From Actinacidiphila yanglinensis (GTDB taxonomy: Bacteria > Actinomycetota > Actinomycetes > Streptomycetales > Streptomycetaceae), in the NCBI RefSeq assembly GCF_900107965.1, contig NZ_FNVU01000009.1:186001-250000 (forward strand): 64,000 nucleotides of DNA. Direction: 5' to 3'. Below the pieces are notes generated by a model that saw only the letters and a list, made by a program, of their open reading frames with translations, searched no databases and was not told the DNA's origin. The position numbers were made by a program, and so were the translations under genes. Shown in pieces: positions 7,462-15,890 of the stretch (its first letter is position 1; the number at the start of each line of letters is the position of its first letter).

Positions 7462-9161
7462 CGTCCGTGCCCACCGCCGTTCACGACGAAGGGCATGCCC
7501 GCGCGCAGTCCCAGCCGCCGATCACCATGGTCGGACCCGACTTCCCCTTCCCGTACGACGACTTCCTCGCGCACCCGGCCGGTCTCGGCGCGGTGCCGCC
7601 CACCGCGCACGGCACCGAGGTCGCGGTGATCGGTGGCGGCCTGTCCGGGATCGTGACCGCCTACGAGCTGATGCGGATGGGCCTGCGTCCGGTGGTGTAC
7701 GAGGCGGACCGGATCGGCGGGCGACTGCGGACCGTCGGCTTCGACGGCTGCGAACCGGAACTCACCGCGGAGATGGGCGCGATGCGGTTCCCGCCGTCCT
7801 CCACCGCGCTGCGCCACTACATCGACCTGGTCGGCCTGGACACCAAGCCGTTCCCCAACCCGCTGGCGCCCTGCACCCCTTCGACCGTGGTCGACCTCAA
7901 GGGCGAGTCCCACTACGCCACATCGGTGGACGACCTGCCCGAGGTCTACCACCAGGTGATGCGCGCCTGGAACAGCTGCCTGGAGGAGGGCGCCGACTTC
8001 TCCGCGATGCAGGACGCTCTGCGCACCAGGGACGTGGCGAGGATCAGGGAGCTCTGGTCCCCGCTGGTCGACCGGCTCGACAACCAGACCTTCTACGGAT
8101 TCCTCTGCGCCTCACCGGCGTTCGCGTCCTTCCGGCACCGGGAGATCTTCGGCCAGGTCGGCTTCGGCACCGGCGGCTGGGACACCGACTTCCCCAACTC
8201 GATCCTGGAGATCCTCCGGGTCGTCTACACCGGCGCCGACGACGACCACTTCAGCATCGTCGGCGGCAGCCGGCAGCTCCCGCTGCGGCTGTGGGAGCAC
8301 GAGCCGGACAAGCTGCTGCACTTTCCGCGCGGCACCTCGCTGAGCTCCCTGCACGGCGGCACCCCGCGCCCGGCGGTGACCGGCCTGCACCGCACCGCCG
8401 GCAACCGGATCACCGTCACCGACGCCAGTGGTGACATCCGGAGCTACCGGGCCGCGGTGTTCACCGCGCAGAGCTGGATGCTGCTGTCGAAGATCGCCTG
8501 CGACGACTCGCTCTTCCCGATCGACCACTGGACCGCGATCGAGCGCACCCACTACATGGAGTCCAGCAAGCTCTTCGTGCCGGTCGACCGGCCGTTCTGG
8601 CTCGACCCGGACCCGCGCACCGGCCGCGACACGATGTCCATGACGCTCACCGACCGGATGACCCGCGGCACCTACCTGCTGGACGACGGCCCGGACCGGC
8701 CGGCGGTGATCTGCCTGTCCTACACCTGGTGCGACGACAGCTCGAAGTGGCTGCCGCTGAGCGCGCACGAGCGGATGGAGGTCATGCTCAAGTCGCTCGG
8801 CGAGATCTATCCCGGCGTCGACATCAGGAAGCACGTCATCGGCAACCCGGTCACCGTCTCCTGGGAGGACGAGCCCTACTTCATGGGCGCGTTCAAGGCG
8901 AACCTGCCCGGCCACTACCGCTACCAGCGGCGGCTGTTCACCCACTTCGTGCAGGACCTGCTGCCCGCCGACCAGCGCGGCATCTTCCTCGCGGGGGACG
9001 ACGTGTCCTGGACGGCCGGGTGGGCCGAGGGCGCGGTGCAGACCGCGCTGAACGCCGTGTGGGGCGTCATGCACCACCTCGACGGCGGGACCGACCCGCT
9101 CAACCCGGGGCCGGGCGACCGCTACGACGAGATCGCGCCCGTGCTGCTGCCGGAGGACTGA
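7458..9161 (+). CDS. davB: FAD-dependent L-lysine 2-monooxygenase-like enzyme (DavB-like)
   Basis: A 567-residue flavin amine oxidase-family enzyme. The FAD-binding GGGLSG motif is at residues 59-64, followed by VVYEADRIGGRLR. Several blocks match my memory of Pseudomonas DavB closely: GPDFPFPYDDFLAHPAGLG, LETKPFPNPL-type (DTKPFPNPLAP), FGQVGFGTGGWDTDFPNS, SMTLTDRMTRGTYL, and the C-terminal GDDVSWTAGWAEGAVQTALN. DavB oxidatively decarboxylates L-lysine to 5-aminovaleramide. The coupled DavA-like amidase would complete conversion to 5-aminovalerate. Other L-amino-acid oxidases of the family are the alternative. The 3' end overlaps the convergent DUF5995 gene by 40 bases. Confidence 0.88.
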   Translation: MTSVPTAVHDEGHARAQSQPPITMVGPDFPFPYDDFLAHPAGLGAVPPTAHGTEVAVIGGGLSGIVTAYELMRMGLRPVVYEADRIGGRLRTVGFDGCEPELTAEMGAMRFPPSSTALRHYIDLVGLDTKPFPNPLAPCTPSTVVDLKGESHYATSVDDLPEVYHQVMRAWNSCLEEGADFSAMQDALRTRDVARIRELWSPLVDRLDNQTFYGFLCASPAFASFRHREIFGQVGFGTGGWDTDFPNSILEILRVVYTGADDDHFSIVGGSRQLPLRLWEHEPDKLLHFPRGTSLSSLHGGTPRPAVTGLHRTAGNRITVTDASGDIRSYRAAVFTAQSWMLLSKIACDDSLFPIDHWTAIERTHYMESSKLFVPVDRPFWLDPDPRTGRDTMSMTLTDRMTRGTYLLDDGPDRPAVICLSYTWCDDSSKWLPLSAHERMEVMLKSLGEIYPGVDIRKHVIGNPVTVSWEDEPYFMGAFKANLPGHYRYQRRLFTHFVQDLLPADQRGIFLAGDDVSWTAGWAEGAVQTALNAVWGVMHHLDGGTDPLNPGPGDRYDEIAPVLLPED

Positions 9162-9889
9162 GCGGGCCGCGGACCGAGCGGACCGGGCGGGTCGAGCAGC
9201 GCGCGGGCCATCAGGCCCACGGCCGCGTCCAGTCCCGCGGCGCACTCCTCGTACGCCTCCGGCCGGTCCCGCACCGCCCACAGCAGGCGGGCCGCCGCCC
9301 AGGCGCCGTCCCGGGCCCGGGCCAGGGACCAGGACCCGACGGCGTGGGTGAGCGGGTCCAGCCGCTCCAGCAGGTCGGGGCCGGGCATCAGCTCCTCCCT
9401 GACCCGGACCTCGATCGCGCGCAGGACGCCGCCGACCTCCGCGTAGTCCGCGGCGACCTCGGCGGGCGCCCGCCCGGTGGACCGGCAGGTGTCGACCACG
9501 GCGAGCGCGAGGTCGTGCCCGACGTGGGCGGTGATCCCGGCGAGGGCGAACTGGAGCGGGTGGACGCCGGGATCGGCCCGCGCCTCCAGCAGGGGCCGCC
9601 AGCATCCGGGCGCCCCTGCCGTCCCGTCCGCACCCGGCTCCCGGCCGCCCGCGTCCTCGACGGCGGCCAGGTAGCGCCCGGCGAACACCACGGCCAGCGC
9701 CGCCGCCTCGGGCCCGTCCGAGAATCCCCCGTCCGCCAGCCGCCGGGTGACCTCATCGGTGACCGCAAGGTAGACGCGGTTGAACACCGCCACCCCGTCG
9801 CCGGGCGGCAGCCCCGCCGCCAGCGCCCGCATCCGTGCCACCACCTGCGCCACGTCCCCCGGGGCCGTCCATCGCGCCGTCGTCGTCAT
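9122..9889 (-). CDS. DUF5995 family protein
   Basis: A 255-residue, mostly helical soluble protein. It carries the features of the DUF5995 family: an N-terminal VAQVVARMRALAAGLPPGDGVAVF, the segment FNRVYLAVTDEV, the block LQFALAGITAHVGHDLALAV with conserved His, and an aromatic/charged C-terminal helix. No signal peptide. The function of the family is unknown. It is divergent from the XRE regulator at 10045 and overlaps the end of davB tail-to-tail. Confidence 0.8.
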   Translation of the reverse strand: MTTTARWTAPGDVAQVVARMRALAAGLPPGDGVAVFNRVYLAVTDEVTRRLADGGFSDGPEAAALAVVFAGRYLAAVEDAGGREPGADGTAGAPGCWRPLLEARADPGVHPLQFALAGITAHVGHDLALAVVDTCRSTGRAPAEVAADYAEVGGVLRAIEVRVREELMPGPDLLERLDPLTHAVGSWSLARARDGAWAAARLLWAVRDRPEAYEECAAGLDAAVGLMARALLDPPGPLGPRPAQSSGSSTGAISS

Positions 9890-10044
9890 CCCCCCAGCTT
9901 CGGCACGCGGCAGCGGCGCCCGCCCGCGCCGCGCGGCGGTGTCCCCGTGACGGCGGACGCGACGGGCCGGCCCGCGGGCGGGCCGGGTGATCCTGGCAGT
10001 GCCACTCCCTGGATAGCCGCGCGCGGCCGCCGCATGCTGGTGGG

Positions 10045-10887
10045 GTGGACCGACCAGAACTCGCCGACTTCCTGCGCCGATGCCGCCTCCGCCTCACCCC
10101 CGCGGACGTGGGACTGGCCGCGGGCGCGCGGCGCCGCACGCCCGGATTGCGGCGGGAGGAGGTCGCGCGGCTCGCGGGCATGTCGGTCGACTACTACGCG
10201 CGGCTGGAGCAGGCCCGCGGCGCCCGCCCGAGCCGGCAGATGCTGGCGGCGCTCGCGCGGGCGCTGCGGCTGACGCCGGGCGAGCGCGACCACCTCGTCC
10301 ACCTCGCGGGCGGGCGGCCGCCGCGGGAGCCGGCCGACGAGGAGTACGTCCGTCCCGGGCTGCTGCTCATCCTGGACCGGCTGCACGACACCCCCGCGAT
10401 GGTGGTCAACGACATCGGCGACGTGCTCGCGCAGAACGCGATGTCCGCCGCGCTGTTCGGCGACGTCTCCGACCGGCCGCCGGGACGGCGCAACCTCGTG
10501 CGGCGGGTGTTCACCGATCCCGGGGCGCGCGCGGCGGTACCCGCGGAGGACTACGAGCCCCTGGCCCGGAGCCATGTGGCGCAGCTGCGCGCGGTCGTCG
10601 CGGCCCGGCCGAAGGACGTCCGCCCGGCCGCGCTGGCCGCCGAACTGCGCTCCGCCAGCCCACTGTTCGCCCGGATGTGGGCCGAGCACGAGGTGGCGGT
10701 GCGGCGCACGGACGTGAAGCGCCTCCTGCACCCCGTGGTCGGGGAACTGGTGCTGGACTGCGAGGAGATGCTGAGCCCCGACGGGGAGCAGCGGCTGGTG
10801 GTGCTCACCGCCCGCCCCGGGTCCGGCTCGTGCGAACGGCTGCGGCTGCTCCAGGTGGTGGGCCTCCAGGACCTGAGCGTCGGCTGA
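10045..10887 (+). CDS. XRE-family regulator with MmyB-type ligand-binding domain
   Basis: A 280-residue protein. Residues about 5-70 are an XRE helix-turn-helix (ELADFLRRCRLRLTPADVGL; TPGLRREEVARLAGMSVDYY). The rest is the MmyB-like PAS-type domain (LLLILDRLHDTPAMVVND, VLAQNAMSAALFGD, NLVRRVFTDP, LRSASPLFARMWAEHEV), proposed to bind fatty-acid-like ligands. The family often represses a divergent oxidoreductase; here the divergent gene is the DUF5995 gene. Start GTG 10045 matches the family start. Confidence 0.92.
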   Translation: MDRPELADFLRRCRLRLTPADVGLAAGARRRTPGLRREEVARLAGMSVDYYARLEQARGARPSRQMLAALARALRLTPGERDHLVHLAGGRPPREPADEEYVRPGLLLILDRLHDTPAMVVNDIGDVLAQNAMSAALFGDVSDRPPGRRNLVRRVFTDPGARAAVPAEDYEPLARSHVAQLRAVVAARPKDVRPAALAAELRSASPLFARMWAEHEVAVRRTDVKRLLHPVVGELVLDCEEMLSPDGEQRLVVLTARPGSGSCERLRLLQVVGLQDLSVG

Positions 10888-11040
10888 CGGACGAGCGGTC
10901 CGCGGCGGGCCCTCGGACCGGCTCAACGTCCTTACGGGGAACAGGAGATGACGCGAGCCTGTGCCATGGCGTGTTTGCGCGACAGTATTTGTCCGACTCC
11001 GCCTCCAACGGTCCGTGAGGGGCCGCTAACGTGGAGGCAC

Positions 11041-11081
11041 GGTCCGGCGGGTTCGATTCCCCCGTGCGCGCCCGCCGGACC
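11041..11081 (+). terminator. Hairpin terminator with T-rich tail
   Basis: GGTCCGGCGGG (11041-11051) pairs perfectly with CCCGCCGGACC (11071-11081), followed by TTCTTCT. It would end transcription from the XRE gene or from a short RNA started in the gap. Confidence 0.75.
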
Positions 11082-11251
11082 TTCTTCTCGTGGCGGCTGC
11101 CGTCCCCACGTCTGCTCGCGGTGGCGTCGCCCTTCTCCGGTGCGGCCGGTTCCGCCGTGCCCCTTCGCGCTCGTTCCGCCCATCCCTCGCGTCCCGTCCG
11201 TCCCGCGCTTACCGTCGCGGCGCCGACCGCCGCGCGCCGGCGGCCGCCCCA

Positions 11252-11280
11252 TTGCCGGGAAGAGGGCAGGACTCTACGCT
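11252..11280 (+). promoter_or_regulatory. Candidate vegetative promoter for the alginate-lyase-family gene
   Basis: TTGCCG at 11252-11257, a 17-base spacer, then TACGCT at 11275-11280. The predicted leader to GTG 11333 is about 45 bases. Confidence 0.45.
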
Positions 11281-11332
11281 CCAACGGTCGCAGGGATGAA
11301 CTCTGTTCATGGACGTGATCGAGGAGGTTGTC

Positions 11333-12652
11333 GTGCCGGATCTGCCCGAGGCGGAGAACGAGGCGGCGCCGACGCCGGGTGCGGACACGGTGGCGGGACG
11401 GGCCACGAGGCCGGGACCCGGTGCCGAAGCGGTCCCGCTGACCGTGGTGCTCGACGGCGGCCGGCTGCGGCAGGCCCGCGAACTGCTGCGGGCCGGCGAT
11501 CCGGAGGCCGCCGCCGCGCTGGAGGTCCTCACCGCCCGCGCCGACCGCCGGCTGACCCGGGGGCCGTGGTCCGTGACGGACAAACCGCAGACCCCGCCGA
11601 GCGGGGACCGCCACGACTACCTCAGCCAGGCCCCGTACTGGTGGCCCGGCCGGCCCCGCACCGCCGCCGACCCCGAGGGCCTGCCGTACGAGCAGCGGGA
11701 CGGGCTGCGCAACCCCGAGGTCGACCTGATCACCGACCACCGCGGGCGCAGGGCGATGTTCGACGCCGTGCAGACGCTCGCCCTGGCCTGGTACCACACC
11801 GGCCGCCCCGACTACGCCGAGCGGGCCGCCCATGTGCTGCGCACCTGGTTCCTCGACCCGGCCACCCGGATGAACCCGCACCTCGCGCACGCCCAGGCCA
11901 TCCCCGGCATCACCGACGGCCGCCCGATCGGCATCATCGACTTCTCCCAGCAGTTCACCTCGCTGCTCGACGCCACCGCGCTGCTGGACACCGGCGCCCC
12001 GGGCTGGAGCGCGGCCGACCGGGACGGAATGCACGCCTGGTACGCGGACTTCACCCGCTGGCTCGGCGGCACCTTCGCGGCCGAGGAGGCCGCCACCGCC
12101 AACAACCACGGCACCTTCTACGACATGCAGCTCGCCGCGCTCCAACTCGCCATCGGGCAGCCCGAGTCGGCCCGGCGCACCGTGCTCGCCGCGCGCACCG
12201 CCCGGATCGACCCGCAGATCGCGGCGGACGGCAGCCTGCCCAGGGAACTGGCCCGCACCCGCAGCTGGCACTACTCGACCTTCTGCCTGGTCGCTTTCAC
12301 CCGGCTCGCCCTCGTCGGCCGCCAGGTGGGCGTCGACCTGTGGGCGTACCGCAACCCCGCCGGCGCGGGCATCCCCGACGCGGTCCGCCATCTTCTGCCC
12401 GCTGCCACCGGTCGCGCACCCTGGCCGCACCCGGAGCTGGACTTCCAGCGGTTCGCGGCGAGCGACGTGGTCCGGGCGGCGGCCGAGGCGGGCGACCCGG
12501 CGGCGGCCGAGGCGGTACCGGACCTCCAGGCCCCGCCCGGCGGCGACCTGTGGCCGCTGCGTCCGGCCCCGGAACAGCTCGACCCGATCTCGGGCAGCGC
12601 CCGCGCCCCGGTGACGGAAAGACCTCCGGGCCGGGAACACCGCCGTCCCTGA
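11333..12652 (+). CDS. Alginate lyase family (PL5-like) protein
   Basis: A 439-residue (alpha/alpha) toroid protein. Typical alginate-lyase-domain blocks are visible: SVTDKPQTPPSGDRHDYLS, the APYWWPG motif, the catalytic TANNHGTFYDMQ (Asn-Asn-His), PDGSLPRELARTRSWHYS-like sequence, and an aromatic C-terminal part. I chose GTG 11333 because a perfect GAGGAGG lies 5 bases upstream; ATG 11309 in the same frame has no ribosome-binding site. No signal peptide is visible from either start, which is odd for a polysaccharide lyase and suggests a cytoplasmic role or non-classical export. Substrate unproven. Confidence 0.85.
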   Translation: MPDLPEAENEAAPTPGADTVAGRATRPGPGAEAVPLTVVLDGGRLRQARELLRAGDPEAAAALEVLTARADRRLTRGPWSVTDKPQTPPSGDRHDYLSQAPYWWPGRPRTAADPEGLPYEQRDGLRNPEVDLITDHRGRRAMFDAVQTLALAWYHTGRPDYAERAAHVLRTWFLDPATRMNPHLAHAQAIPGITDGRPIGIIDFSQQFTSLLDATALLDTGAPGWSAADRDGMHAWYADFTRWLGGTFAAEEAATANNHGTFYDMQLAALQLAIGQPESARRTVLAARTARIDPQIAADGSLPRELARTRSWHYSTFCLVAFTRLALVGRQVGVDLWAYRNPAGAGIPDAVRHLLPAATGRAPWPHPELDFQRFAASDVVRAAAEAGDPAAAEAVPDLQAPPGGDLWPLRPAPEQLDPISGSARAPVTERPPGREHRRP

Positions 12653-12673
12653 GTCGGCGGTGCCCCGGCCCGG
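12626..12673. terminator. Bidirectional hairpin overlapping a CDS end
   Basis: CCGGGCCGGG and CACCGCC (12626-12644) pair with GGCGGTG and CCGGCCCGG (12656-12673). The left arm encodes the last codons of the lyase gene. It separates two convergent genes. Confidence 0.75.
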
Positions 12674-12712
12674 AGGGTCGGAGGGCCGGGCGGGATGCCG
12701 CCCGGCGGCGGG

Positions 12713-13948
12713 CTACTCGGTGGCCGTGCCCGCGGGAGCGCGCTCGGGCACAGGGCCGGGGGAGGAGACCTTCGCCAGCACGGGTGTCGGGCGGACCACC
12801 CCCGCGCCGAGCACGAGGCCCAGGGTGAGGACGGTGATGAGCGCGAAGGACACGGTGAGCGAACTCGCCGCGGCGATCCCGCCGATCGCCGCCGGGGCGA
12901 CCAGCCCCGACGTGTAGGTGACCGTGGCGACGCCCGCGATCGCCTGGCTCGGCACGGGCCCGCGCCGCCCCGCGGCCGCGAAGCACAGGGGCACCGTCAC
13001 CGATATGCCCACCCCGATCATGGCGAAACCGGCGATCGCCGGCCCCGGATGGCGCGAGGCCACCACCAGGGCGCCGCCGAGGGTGGAGACCGCTCCGCCG
13101 ATCCGCAGCGTGCGCACCGCGCCGAGCCGCCGGACCACGACGTCGCCGACCAACCGGGAGCCGGCCATCGTGCAGGAGAAGGCGGTGTAGGCCAGCGCCG
13201 CCACCGCCGGGGACGCGTGCGCGATGTCCCGCAGGTAGACCGCGCACCAGTCCGAGCTGCCGCCCTCCGCGAACACCCCGCAGAACCCGATCGCCCCGAT
13301 CACCAGCGCGGCCCTGGGGGGCAGCGAGAAGTGCGGCGGGGCCTCCTCGCCGGCGTCCGGCCGGGTGTCCGGTGCGTGCGCGGTGATCAGCAGCGCCGCC
13401 GTGACCAGCAGGGCCGCCATCAGCAGCAGGTGCACCCGGCCGTCCAGGCCCGCGTGCACCGCGGGCACACCGATCGCGGCCCCGATCAGCGTGCCCGTGC
13501 TCCACATGCCATGCAGCCCGGACATGATCGACTTGCCCTTGTGTTCCTCCACGGCGATGCCGAGCGCGTTCATCACCACGTCGGCCATGCCCGCGCTCGC
13601 GCCGAACGCGAGCAGCGCCAGGCACAGCCAGGGCAGCCCGGGCGCGAGCGCGGGCAGCGCGAGGGCCGCGCACCACAGGCACAGCAGCAGCCGCAGGGCC
13701 GCCCGCGAGCCGAAGCGGTGCATGAGCCGCCCGGCCAGCGGCATCAGCAGCGAGGAGCCGATCGCGGGGCAGACCAGCGCGAGCCCCAACGTGCCCGCGC
13801 TCAGGCCGAGATGGTCCTTGATCCAGGGGATGCGGGTGGCGAAGGTGCCGGACGCCGCACCGTGCACGGCGAAGGCCGCGCGCATCGTCAGGTGGGCGCG
13901 GCGGACCCGGGCGGGGGACCACTGTTCGCTCGGCGCGGCGGTCGTCAT
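12713..13948 (-). CDS. MFS transporter
   Basis: A 411-residue protein with about twelve hydrophobic segments. The MFS motif-A-like loop GRLMHRFGSRAALRL follows TM2, and the second-half equivalent is GDVVVRRLGAVRTL. The N-terminus (AAFAVHGAASGTFATRIPWIKDHLGLS) is typical of the FucP/YbjJ-like branch of actinobacterial MFS proteins. It is divergent from a ROK regulator with an inverted repeat between them, so sugar transport or efflux under ROK control is a fair guess. Substrate unknown. Confidence 0.9.
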   Translation of the reverse strand: MTTAAPSEQWSPARVRRAHLTMRAAFAVHGAASGTFATRIPWIKDHLGLSAGTLGLALVCPAIGSSLLMPLAGRLMHRFGSRAALRLLLCLWCAALALPALAPGLPWLCLALLAFGASAGMADVVMNALGIAVEEHKGKSIMSGLHGMWSTGTLIGAAIGVPAVHAGLDGRVHLLLMAALLVTAALLITAHAPDTRPDAGEEAPPHFSLPPRAALVIGAIGFCGVFAEGGSSDWCAVYLRDIAHASPAVAALAYTAFSCTMAGSRLVGDVVVRRLGAVRTLRIGGAVSTLGGALVVASRHPGPAIAGFAMIGVGISVTVPLCFAAAGRRGPVPSQAIAGVATVTYTSGLVAPAAIGGIAAASSLTVSFALITVLTLGLVLGAGVVRPTPVLAKVSSPGPVPERAPAGTATE

Positions 13949-13954
13949 GGCGAG

Positions 13955-13985
13955 TAAACTATCAGGAAGCCTGCCTGATGGTTAA
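13955..13985. promoter_or_regulatory. Inverted-repeat operator between MFS and ROK genes
   Basis: TAAACTATCAGG (13955-13966) and CCTGATGGTTAA (13974-13985) match as an inverted repeat at 10 of 12 positions, with a 7-base spacer. It lies 6 bases upstream of the MFS start and is the only AT-rich block in the spacer. ROK regulators bind such AT-flanked palindromes, so this is likely the ROK operator. Confidence 0.6.
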
Positions 13986-14030
13986 CGCATTTTCGGCCGC
14001 ACCAGAGGCAGGTCTGGAAGGATCGCCGCC

Positions 14031-15224
14031 ATGACCGTCACCAGCGCGCACCCCGGGCGCGGTGCGTCGCCCCGCACCGCCCGGGCCATCAACGACCGGC
14101 TCGCCCTGCGCCTGCTCCAGGACGAAGGGCCGCTCACCGCCGGGCAGTTGAAAGAGCTGATCGGGATGTCCCGGCCCAGCGTCGCCGACCTCGTCGAGCG
14201 ACTCCAGGACTCCGGCCTGATCGAGGTGGTCGGCGAGTCCGGCGCGGACCGGCGCGGGCCGAACGCCCGGGTCTACGGCATCGTCGCCGACCGCGCGCAT
14301 GTCGCCGGGCTCGATGTCCGGATCGAGAGCATCGGCGTGGAGATCGCGGATCTGCTCGGGCGGAGCGTCGCGCGCGCCGAGCAGCCGGTCGCGCCCGGCA
14401 CCGATCCGGCGCGCATCGTCGAGGACGGGATCGCGCTGCTGCTCGGCACCGCGCGGCAGGCCGGCGCGGCCCGGTTGCACACCATCGCGTTCGGCGCGCC
14501 CGGGCTGGTCGATCCCGTCACCGGGCGGCTCAGCTCGTCCGGGGCGCTGCCGGCCTGGCACGCGGACTTCGTGGACGAGGTACGGCGCCGGATCGGCGTG
14601 CCCGTCCTGCTGGAGAACGAGGCGAACCTCGCGGCCGTCGCCGAGCAGCGCGCGTCCGCCGGGTCGGACGACGCGACGTTCGTCCTGCTGTGGATCGGCG
14701 GGGGAGTCGGGGCGGGCGTCATGCTCGACGGCCGGCTGCGGCGCGGGGTGTCCGGGGGCGCCGGCGAGGTGGGGTTCCTGCCGCTGTCGCGGGACGGCGA
14801 GTTGCCCAGCGCGGAGGACTGCGACAACGGGTACCACGGGTGGGTGGGCAGCCGGGCGGTCTGCGCGCTGGCCCGATCGCACGGGCTGTCGCCCGGGGCG
14901 GGGTCGGACGCGGAGTCCGCGGCCGCGGCGGTTCGGGCCGCGGTCGACGGCGGGGCGGACGGGTTCCTCGCGGAGCTCGCCGAGCGGATCGCCCTGGGGG
15001 CCGCGTCCATCTGCGCGGTGCTGGACCCTGGACGGGTGGTCCTTGCGGGGGAGGTCGGGGAGGCCGGAGGGGGCGTCCTTGCCGAGCTGGTCGAGGTGGC
15101 CTTCGATCGGCTCTCCCCCTTGCGTACGTCGTTCGAGGTCACCGCGGTCCGCGGCGGGCCGATCCTGCGGGGGGCCGTCATCACGGCCATGGATGCGGCT
15201 CAGCGTGCGCTGTGGGTGCGGTGA
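14031..15224 (+). CDS. ROK family transcriptional regulator
   Basis: A 397-residue protein. Residues about 15-75 are a winged helix (NDRLALRLLQDEGPLTAGQL, MSRPSVADLVERLQDSGLIE). The rest is a ROK sugar-kinase-fold domain (FGAPGLVDPVTG, VLLENEANLAAVAEQ, LWIGGGVGAGVMLDG, GGAGEVGF). The zinc-binding CxCGxxGC cluster is missing, and the usual ExGH has Phe in place of His, so it is a sensor without kinase chemistry. The divergent MFS gene is the likely target. Confidence 0.92.
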   Translation: MTVTSAHPGRGASPRTARAINDRLALRLLQDEGPLTAGQLKELIGMSRPSVADLVERLQDSGLIEVVGESGADRRGPNARVYGIVADRAHVAGLDVRIESIGVEIADLLGRSVARAEQPVAPGTDPARIVEDGIALLLGTARQAGAARLHTIAFGAPGLVDPVTGRLSSSGALPAWHADFVDEVRRRIGVPVLLENEANLAAVAEQRASAGSDDATFVLLWIGGGVGAGVMLDGRLRRGVSGGAGEVGFLPLSRDGELPSAEDCDNGYHGWVGSRAVCALARSHGLSPGAGSDAESAAAAVRAAVDGGADGFLAELAERIALGAASICAVLDPGRVVLAGEVGEAGGGVLAELVEVAFDRLSPLRTSFEVTAVRGGPILRGAVITAMDAAQRALWVR

Positions 15225-15538
15225 CCCCCCAGGGTGCCCCGTCCTGCCGGTTCCGGGACCTTGCGGTCCGCGGTGGCTTGTCGCGCAGTTCCCCGCGCCC
15301 CTGTCCCCCCGGGCTGCCCCGTCCTGCCCGTCTCGGGACCTTGCGGTCCGGCTGTGGTTGTTCGCGCAGTTCCCCGCGCCCCCGGTTGGTGCGGGTCCCT
15401 CCGCGAAAAGAGGGCAACCACCCAGGGGCGTGGGGAACTGCGCTCCCCCAGTGCTTCGCCTGGGAGGTACCCCCAACCCTCCACCGGGAGGTGGTCCCTC
15501 AACCGGCGGGCCGGGGCACCCCGGGGGGTGCGGGTCAC
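15221..15538. repeat. Palindromic intergenic repeat element, copy 1
   Basis: A 318-base inverted structure. The outer arms begin GTGACCC (15221-15227) and end GGGTCAC (15532-15538). It contains two tandem copies (about 15232-15305 and 15310-15385) of a unit with GGGACCTTGCGGTCCG and GCGCAGTTCCCCGCGCCCC. The second copy's 19-mer (15364-15382) is matched in inverted form, with one mismatch, at 15425-15443, giving a long hairpin. The same outer words recur at 46334-46495 and in part at 59571-59595. The GCGCAGTTCCCCGCGCCCC family is common between Streptomyces genes. No CDS. Confidence 0.75.
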
Positions 15539-15617
15539 CCCTGTGAGGGACCGCACGCAGAGAGGGGGTGGATCACCGGGACGCCGGCGTGGCAGACTTG
15601 ACTGCAGTAGTGACGTT

Positions 15618-15746
15618 CGCGCACTCCGGGGTCGGTGTAATTCCGAACCGGCGGTTACAGTCCGCGACCCGGCCGCAGCCAGCGGCCGGTTGACCAGGTG
15701 AAATTCCTGGACCGACGGTGAAAGTCCGGATGGGAGGCAGTGCGCG
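15618..15746 (+). promoter_or_regulatory. FMN riboswitch (RFN element)
   Basis: The conserved RFN blocks are all there in order: GGGGTCGGTGTAATTCCGAA, CCGGCGGT, AGTCCGCGA, GGTGAAATTCCTGGACCGAC and AGTCCGGATGGGAGG. The closing P1 stem is perfect: CGCGCAC (15618-15624) with GTGCGCG (15740-15746). It lies 145 bases upstream of ribD and should turn down the whole rib operon when FMN is abundant. Confidence 0.96.
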
Positions 15747-15890
15747 GCGGGCGTTCACTCGAGAAGGCCGCCGTAGGTGCGGGTCCGTGCGCAGGTGCGG
15801 GTCCGCGGGTGCGAGAGCGGCGTTCCGGCGAGTGGAGGTCCGTCAGTTCCCTCGCCCCGGAGTCCGTGCCTGATGAGGCAGGAGGACCCG

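Larger units (their letters stand above)
10888..11332. other. Intergenic region with terminator and promoter
   Basis: A 445-base gap. It holds an 11-bp hairpin with a T-rich tail at 11041-11081 and a promoter candidate at 11252-11280. A short frame from ATG 10948 (AGGAG touches the ATG) codes for Cys- and Pro-rich sequence with no family resemblance; I do not call it. No tRNA is present although the loop of the hairpin resembles a T-arm. Confidence 0.4.

Noticed and set aside
10948..11040. Short Cys/Pro-rich reading frame from ATG 10948, possible leader peptide
   Set aside because: AGGAG abuts the ATG with no spacing, the frame runs into a terminator, and the product resembles nothing known.
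11030..11081. GGGTTCGATTCCC word resembling a tRNA T-arm
   Set aside because: No acceptor stem, D-arm or anticodon arm lies upstream; the bases form the loop of an 11-bp terminator hairpin.
15225..15617. Possible small genes in the repeat-rich spacer before the FMN riboswitch
   Set aside because: Frames are open in all phases because of G/C bias, and the sequence is explained by a palindromic repeat element.
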